Shown here one piece after another: positions 48,816 to 52,959 of a stretch of DNA of 52,959 nt. The first letter of the stretch is position 1. Each line of letters starts with the position of its first letter. The position numbers and the translations under genes are program-made. Origin of the DNA: Actinomycetota bacterium (GTDB lineage Bacteria; Actinomycetota; Thermoleophilia; Gaiellales; Gaiellaceae); contig VAXO01000059.1 in assembly GCA_005888435.1 (NCBI GenBank), positions 1-52,959 on the forward strand. Reading direction: 5' to 3'. Under the pieces are notes generated by a model. The model was not told the origin of the DNA and ran no database searches. It was given only the letters and a program-made list of their open reading frames with translations.

Positions 48816-48966
48816 GCTCCATGATCAACTCGACGAGATCGAGCGAGTCCGCGTCGAGGTCCTCCTGGAAGGAGGCGTCCTCCGTGATCTCACCCTCGTC
48901 GACACCGAGCTGCTCGGTCAGTACTTCCTTTACTCGCTCGAAGACTTCCTCGCGCGACGCTGCCAT
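48721..48966 (-). CDS. acpP: Acyl carrier protein
   Basis: An 81-residue ACP for fatty-acid synthesis. The phosphopantetheine site is the Ser in [17 protein letters not shown], and the surrounding acidic helices ([23 protein letters not shown]) are typical. GAGGTG lies about 4 nt before the ATG and 6 bp separate it from plsX, with which it shares function: ACP carries the acyl groups PlsX converts to acyl-phosphate. Confidence 0.96.
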   Translation of the reverse strand: MAASREEVFERVKEVLTEQLGVDEGEITEDASFQEDLDADSLDLVELIMELEDQFGIKISDEDAQKIQTVGQAVDYVSSHQ

Positions 48967-48972
48967 GTCACC

Positions 48973-49971
48973 TCACGTGGGGGTCGGGGTCGTAGTGGCC
49001 GCGGACTCTAACACGGTGTTACCGACGCGCTGTGCGAGGCGGCCGACGACGTCGTGCTCGACCCCGCGGGCGGCGAGACGGACGGCATTGGCGATCGCCC
49101 GCGGCGAGGAGTTCCCGTGGGCGATCACAGCGAGCCCGCGTAGTCCGAGCAGGTAGGCGCCGCCGTATGTGTCGGGGTCGAGACGGTCCCGCAGGCGCCG
49201 CGCCGCGGGGCGGATCAGCAGCCCGCCGAGCTTGCCCCGTGTCGTCGCCGTGATCTCCTCGCGCAGGGCGTCGAGCAGGTTTCGGATGGCGCCCTCGAGC
49301 AGCTTCAGCGCGACGTTCCCGGTGAAGCCGTCAGTCACCACGACGTCCGCGCCGCCGCGCAGGAGGTCGCGGCCCTCGGTGTTGCCGGTGAAGTTGAGCT
49401 CGCTCGCGGCGAGCAGCTCGTGCGCCTCGAGTGTCAGCTGGTTGCCTTTCTCGGCCTCCTCGCCGATCGAGAGGAGCCGGATCTCCGGGTTGCGGACGTC
49501 GAGAATCTCCTCGGCGAAGACGGCGCCCATGTGCGCGAACTGCAGCAGGTCCTCCGGGCGTGCGTCGGCATTCGCGCCGGCGTCGAGCAGAACGGAGGCG
49601 CCTTTGCGCGATGGGATCGTCACGGCGATCGCGGGCCGGCGCACACCGGGCAGCCGCCGGATCTCGAGCAGGCACGCGGCCAACATCGCGCCGGTGTTGC
49701 CGGCGGAGACGACCGCCTGCGCTCTCCCGTCCCGCACCGCCCCGCAGGCGACGACGAGCGAGCTGTTCGGCTTCGTGCGGACGGCGTCGGTCGGCTTCTC
49801 GTCCATCGCGACGACGTCGGGAGCTTCGATCAGCTCGAGCCCTTGCGTCTCGAGGCCGGCCGGCCCGACCAGGACGGGCGCGAGCGTGTCGGACCGCGCG
49901 TCGAGCGCACCGGCGACGACCTCCTCGGGCCCGCGATCCCCTCCCATCGCGTCGACCGCGATGCGGATCAC
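48973..49971 (-). CDS. plsX: Phosphate acyltransferase PlsX
   Basis: A 332-residue PlsX, making acyl-phosphate from acyl-ACP for phospholipid synthesis. Family blocks: IRIAVDAMGGDRGPEEVVAGAL, PNSSLVVACGAVRDGRAQAVVSAGNTGAMLA, GVRRPAIAVTIPS, VLLDAGANADARPEDLLQFAHMG, RLLSIGEEAEKGNQL, FTGNTEGRDLLRGGADVVVTDGFTGNVALK and YGGAYLLGLRGLAVIAHGNSS. Length is normal. GTG start is 4 bp past the rpmF stop; the rpmF-plsX-acpP-rnc order is a widely conserved operon. Confidence 0.96.
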   Translation of the reverse strand: MIRIAVDAMGGDRGPEEVVAGALDARSDTLAPVLVGPAGLETQGLELIEAPDVVAMDEKPTDAVRTKPNSSLVVACGAVRDGRAQAVVSAGNTGAMLAACLLEIRRLPGVRRPAIAVTIPSRKGASVLLDAGANADARPEDLLQFAHMGAVFAEEILDVRNPEIRLLSIGEEAEKGNQLTLEAHELLAASELNFTGNTEGRDLLRGGADVVVTDGFTGNVALKLLEGAIRNLLDALREEITATTRGKLGGLLIRPAARRLRDRLDPDTYGGAYLLGLRGLAVIAHGNSSPRAIANAVRLAARGVEHDVVGRLAQRVGNTVLESAATTTPTPT

Positions 49972-49975
49972 TGCA

Positions 49976-50164
49976 CTAGGGGGCGTTCGTACTGAGCGGC
50001 TCGACGTCGCGGCCGCGATACGTGTGGCACCGGGGGCACATGCGATGCGGCCGCTTCGGGCTGCCGCACTGCGGGCACACGTTCAGGCGCGGCGCCTCGA
50101 TCCCGTGCTGCGCGCGACGCTTGTCGCGACGCGACTTGGAGGTTTTCTTCTTGGGGACGGCCAT
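49976..50164 (-). CDS. rpmF: 50S ribosomal protein L32
   Basis: A 62-residue zinc-type L32: [18 protein letters not shown] is the basic family N-terminus, and CPQC plus CPRC form the four-Cys zinc ribbon, as in C+ paralogues used in zinc-replete conditions. The ATG at 50164 is chosen because MAVPKKK is the invariant start. TACACT stands 9 nt upstream. It leads the rpmF-plsX-acpP-rnc operon. The usual upstream neighbour, yceD, is instead 1.4 kb away. Confidence 0.96.
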   Translation of the reverse strand: MAVPKKKTSKSRRDKRRAQHGIEAPRLNVCPQCGSPKRPHRMCPRCHTYRGRDVEPLSTNAP

Positions 50165-50173
50165 CGACGGGGC

Positions 50174-50179
50174 AGTGTA
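50174..50179 (-). promoter_or_regulatory. Putative -10 box (TACACT) of the rpmF-plsX-acpP operon
   Basis: TACACT on the minus strand ends 9 nt before the rpmF ATG. Same hexamer as at ffh and the second cyclase. It would give a leader of about three nucleotides without Shine-Dalgarno. Confidence 0.45.
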
Positions 50180-50183
50180 GCTA

Positions 50184-50238
50184 GGCCGCGAAGCGGCCCG
50201 TCCGCGAAGCGAATGGGGGGGAACCGGGAGGTTCCCCC
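50184..50238. repeat. Two perfect hairpins in a divergent promoter region
   Basis: GGCCGC-GAA-GCGGCC (50184-50198) and GGGGGAACC-GGGA-GGTTCCCCC (50217-50238) lie between the divergent rpmF and aldo/keto reductase starts. The second is a 9-bp stem with a 4-nt loop, 26 bp before the reductase ATG. Such structures normally follow genes, so they may be relics of a junction where DNA was inserted, or part of the control of the reductase gene. Confidence 0.55.
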
Positions 50239-50251
50239 AGCTCGAAGCAGA

Positions 50252-50257
50252 TACATT
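50252..50257 (+). promoter_or_regulatory. Putative leaderless -10 box (TACATT)
   Basis: TACATT ends 7 nt before the aldo/keto reductase ATG, with no RBS. The expected -35 position falls at the 3' arm of the strong hairpin. Confidence 0.5.
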
Positions 50258-50264
50258 CGCCAAC

Positions 50265-51235
<971 letters not shown>

Positions 51236-51239
<4 letters not shown>

Positions 51240-51589
51240 CCGCCGGTCAGGATCGCCGCGAGCGCCCGGGGGCGCACGTCGTAGTGCGGAAGCTCGGTCA
51301 GCTTCATCCAGGTCGGCTCGTCCGTACCGGACCCGAGCTCGCCCCCCACGACGACTGCCGAGTAGTAGTGCGCGGTCTGCCCTCGGAACTCCTCGATCAA
51401 CAGCCGCGGCCCGAGGACGACCTGCACCCCGAGCTCCTCGTGCGCCTCACGAAGCGCCGTGTCGGCCGGCTGCTCGCCGGCGCGGATGTCACCGCCGGGA
51501 AAATCGAAATACGTGTGCCCGTCGCGCACGCGGCGAATCAATGCGACGCGGCGGTCGTCACGAAGAACGACAGCGGCTCGTCCGCTCAA
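51236..51589 (-). CDS. Nudix hydrolase
   Basis: A 117-residue Nudix domain. The Nudix box is [24 protein letters not shown] (GX5EX7REUXEEXGU), preceded by GHTYFDFP and followed by [23 protein letters not shown]. Expected to cleave a nucleoside diphosphate linked to another moiety; substrate unknown. The start is TTG at 51589, which overlaps the yceD stop (TTGA); more upstream in-frame sequence is an Arg-rich shadow of yceD. It shares a CTAG stop overlap with the aldo/keto reductase. Confidence 0.88.
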
Positions 51590-52095
51590 AGCTGCTTCCG
51601 CAGCCCTTCGAGCGCTGCCCAGCGCGAGTCCGGCATCTCCTCGTCGTGCGTATGCGGCTCCCTGTTCAGGTCCTTGCCGCAGACCGGACAGAGGCCCGCG
51701 CACTCGGCGCGGCAGAGGATCTTGTCCGGCAGCGCGAGCGCGAGGGCGTCCCGTGCCCAGCCGGCGAGGTCGAGGCTGCCGTCGTGGAGGTACGGCGTTC
51801 GCAGCTCGTCCGAGCCGTCGGGATTCGTCGCCTGATATTCGCGGCCTGCCACCGGCAGCTCGAGGACGGCGTCGTCGAGGCAGCGGTAACACGGCCCGTG
51901 CAGCCGCGTGGTGAAGGCGAGCCGGAAGAGGGTGCCGGTTGCGGCCTTGGTGATTTCGAGCTCAGCCGGAACCGTGCCGGGCACCGGCAGGTAGCGCTCG
52001 CCGCCCAGCTCGAAGGGCTCGAGCTCCAGCTCGATCTCGTCGCGGTACTGCTCCCCCGAGCGGAGCTTCAGCTGTCTCAGATTGAAGCTCTTCAC
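51586..52095 (-). CDS. yceD: YceD family (DUF177) protein
   Basis: A 169-residue DUF177 protein. The family pattern includes SFNLRQLKLRSGEQYRDEIELEL near the start, RLHGPCYRCLDDAVLELPVAGREYQ (first Cys pair) and CRAECAGLCPVCGKDLN (second Cys group), with the metal-binding-like CxxC and CPVC. YceD is linked to 23S rRNA accumulation and is normally next to rpmF. GTG at 52095 lies inside the upstream transporter gene; TACCCT 7 nt before it suggests its own leaderless transcript. Followed by the Nudix gene with TTGA overlap. Confidence 0.93.
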   Translation of the reverse strand: MKSFNLRQLKLRSGEQYRDEIELELEPFELGGERYLPVPGTVPAELEITKAATGTLFRLAFTTRLHGPCYRCLDDAVLELPVAGREYQATNPDGSDELRTPYLHDGSLDLAGWARDALALALPDKILCRAECAGLCPVCGKDLNREPHTHDEEMPDSRWAALEGLRKQL

Positions 52096-52959
52096 GGCTT
52101 TCAGGGTAGCGCTGCTTCGCCGTCACGATCAGCACGACGGCCGTCACGATCGCGGCGCCCGCGAGGATGGTCGACCAGCCGATCGTCTCGCCCAGGAAGA
52201 GCGTCCCGAGGGCCACGGCGACAACCGGATTGACGAATGCGTAGGTCGCGACGACGGAAATGCGCACGTTCTTCAGCAGCCACGCGTATGCGGAGAAGGC
52301 GATCAGCGAGCCGACGACCACCAGGTATGCGAACGCGAGCAGCGGCTTCAGTGTGAACGAGCTCGCGTGCACGTCGTTCGCCTCGCCGCTCGCCAGGCCG
52401 GCAATGCCGAGGAAGAGGGCCGCGGAGAGCATCTGCATCGACGCGGAGAGAAGCGGGCTGGCCGGCAGCGGCGCCCCGCGCGCGTAGAGCGAGCCGGCGG
52501 CCCAGGCCGACGTCGTCGCAACGAGCACGAGCGCGACCCCGACGTCGTTCCCGCCGCCGGGCCGGACGAGTAGCGCAACGCCGGCGAAGCCGACCGCGAG
52601 CCCGGTCACCGCGACCGGCGAGAGGCGCCGGCCGAAGAAGGCCCAGTCGAAGAGCGCGACGTAGAGCGGGATGATCGCGACGATCAGCGCGGCGAAGCCG
52701 GAGTCGAGGCGCGTCTCGGCCCAGGCGACGCCGCCGTTGCCGACCAGCAGCAGCGCGGCGCCGGTGATCGCGGCCGCCGTCCACTCACGCCTCGTCGGCC
52801 GCGCGCGCCCCCGGGATGCGAAGGCATACAGCGCCGCGCCCGCAATCAGGAAGCGGACGGACGACATGAGCAGCGGCGGCAGCGTGCGATCCGTGACGCG
52901 GATCGCGAGGTAGGTCGAGCCCCAGACGAGGTAGACCGTCCCGAGCGCGAGAGCCACCG
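51962..52959 (-). CDS. EamA/DMT family transporter, start outside the window
   Basis: An at least 331-residue drug/metabolite transporter with about ten membrane helices in two EamA repeats: the first begins TVYLVWGSTYLAIRVTDR and has PLLMSSVRFLIAGAALY, the second has ATTSAWAAGSLYARG and AYAWLLKNVRISVVATYAFVNPVVAVALG followed by FLGETIGWSTILAGAAIV. The last helix ends near 52110, but the frame continues 44 residues as a Pro/Arg/Ala-rich tail that overlaps yceD by 134 bp. GTG at 52957 is probably internal; the true start is beyond the window. Export substrate unknown. Confidence 0.9.
   Translation of the reverse strand, partial: VALALGTVYLVWGSTYLAIRVTDRTLPPLLMSSVRFLIAGAALYAFASRGRARPTRREWTAAAITGAALLLVGNGGVAWAETRLDSGFAALIVAIIPLYVALFDWAFFGRRLSPVAVTGLAVGFAGVALLVRPGGGNDVGVALVLVATTSAWAAGSLYARGAPLPASPLLSASMQMLSAALFLGIAGLASGEANDVHASSFTLKPLLAFAYLVVVGSLIAFSAYAWLLKNVRISVVATYAFVNPVVAVALGTLFLGETIGWSTILAGAAIVTAVVLIVTAKQRYPESREELQSETAEAPLGGAVPRRDRAGARALRAGRRALPAGARHGSG
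52103..52108 (-). promoter_or_regulatory. Putative leaderless -10 box (TACCCT) for yceD
   Basis: TACCCT on the minus strand ends 7 nt before the yceD GTG and lies inside the coding region of the upstream EamA transporter. No stop codon supplies its TA. Confidence 0.45.

Overview
The window is about 53 kb of very GC-rich chromosome from an actinobacterium-like organism. Strong GC bias in third codon positions, many GTG/TTG starts, 4-bp stop/start overlaps, leaderless-type promoters and the mix of families (class III cyclase-AAA proteins, DUF488, baeRF, DUF1003, DUF4242-like, split transhydrogenase) point to the deep-branching class Thermoleophilia (Gaiellales/Solirubrobacterales). This placement is inferred from gene content, not computed. 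Coding density is very high. I see no rRNA, tRNA, CRISPR, insertion sequence or prophage, and no gene-free stretch over 300 bp.

Layout. 1-4.3 kb: a baeRF-type release-factor-like protein divergent from DUF488, then trxB, corA and a zinc-ribbon/PAS protein. 4.3-12 kb (minus strand): SAM methyltransferase, nth, and an AddA-like/AddB-like recombination pair in which both subunits end in iron-sulfur nuclease domains. 12-16.5 kb: small zinc protein, topoisomerase IB, an isocitrate/isopropylmalate-type dehydrogenase, HD-GYP phosphodiesterase, secreted phosphoesterase, DedA. 16.5-19.3 kb: pntAA-pntAB-pntB. 19.4-22 kb: glycosyltransferase, sugar-phosphate transferase and an ornithine-cyclodeaminase-like enzyme in one overlapping operon. 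22-24.8 kb: cupin, secreted esterase, FAD oxidoreductase.

24.8-37.1 kb (minus) is the conserved ffh-rpsP-khpA-rimM-trmD-(lepB)-rplS-rnhB-yraN-comM-dprA series. It carries insertions: a metallophosphoesterase, two signal peptidases (one fused to a degenerate J domain), two secreted paralogues, a DUF1003 protein and a DNA methyltransferase between yraN and comM. 37.1-43.6 kb (plus) is a cassette of two very large cyclase-AAA-TPR regulators plus two small dodecin-type genes, wedged between ffh and ftsY, which are neighbours in many genomes. 43.6-50.2 kb (minus) is rpmF-plsX-acpP-rnc, two small genes, smc (unusually short) and ftsY. 50.2-53 kb: an aldo/keto reductase and Nudix gene sit between rpmF and yceD, then an EamA transporter runs off the window.

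The most notable signals are: a 76-bp structured repeat found twice, abutting the stop codons of unrelated genes, with all differences being transitions and one compensatory base-pair change; a recurrent TACNNT box 6-9 nt before start codons, suggesting leaderless transcription; the short SMC; the J-domain/signal-peptidase fusion; the DNA methyltransferase in the competence region; and the dual Fe-S nuclease AddAB-like pair.
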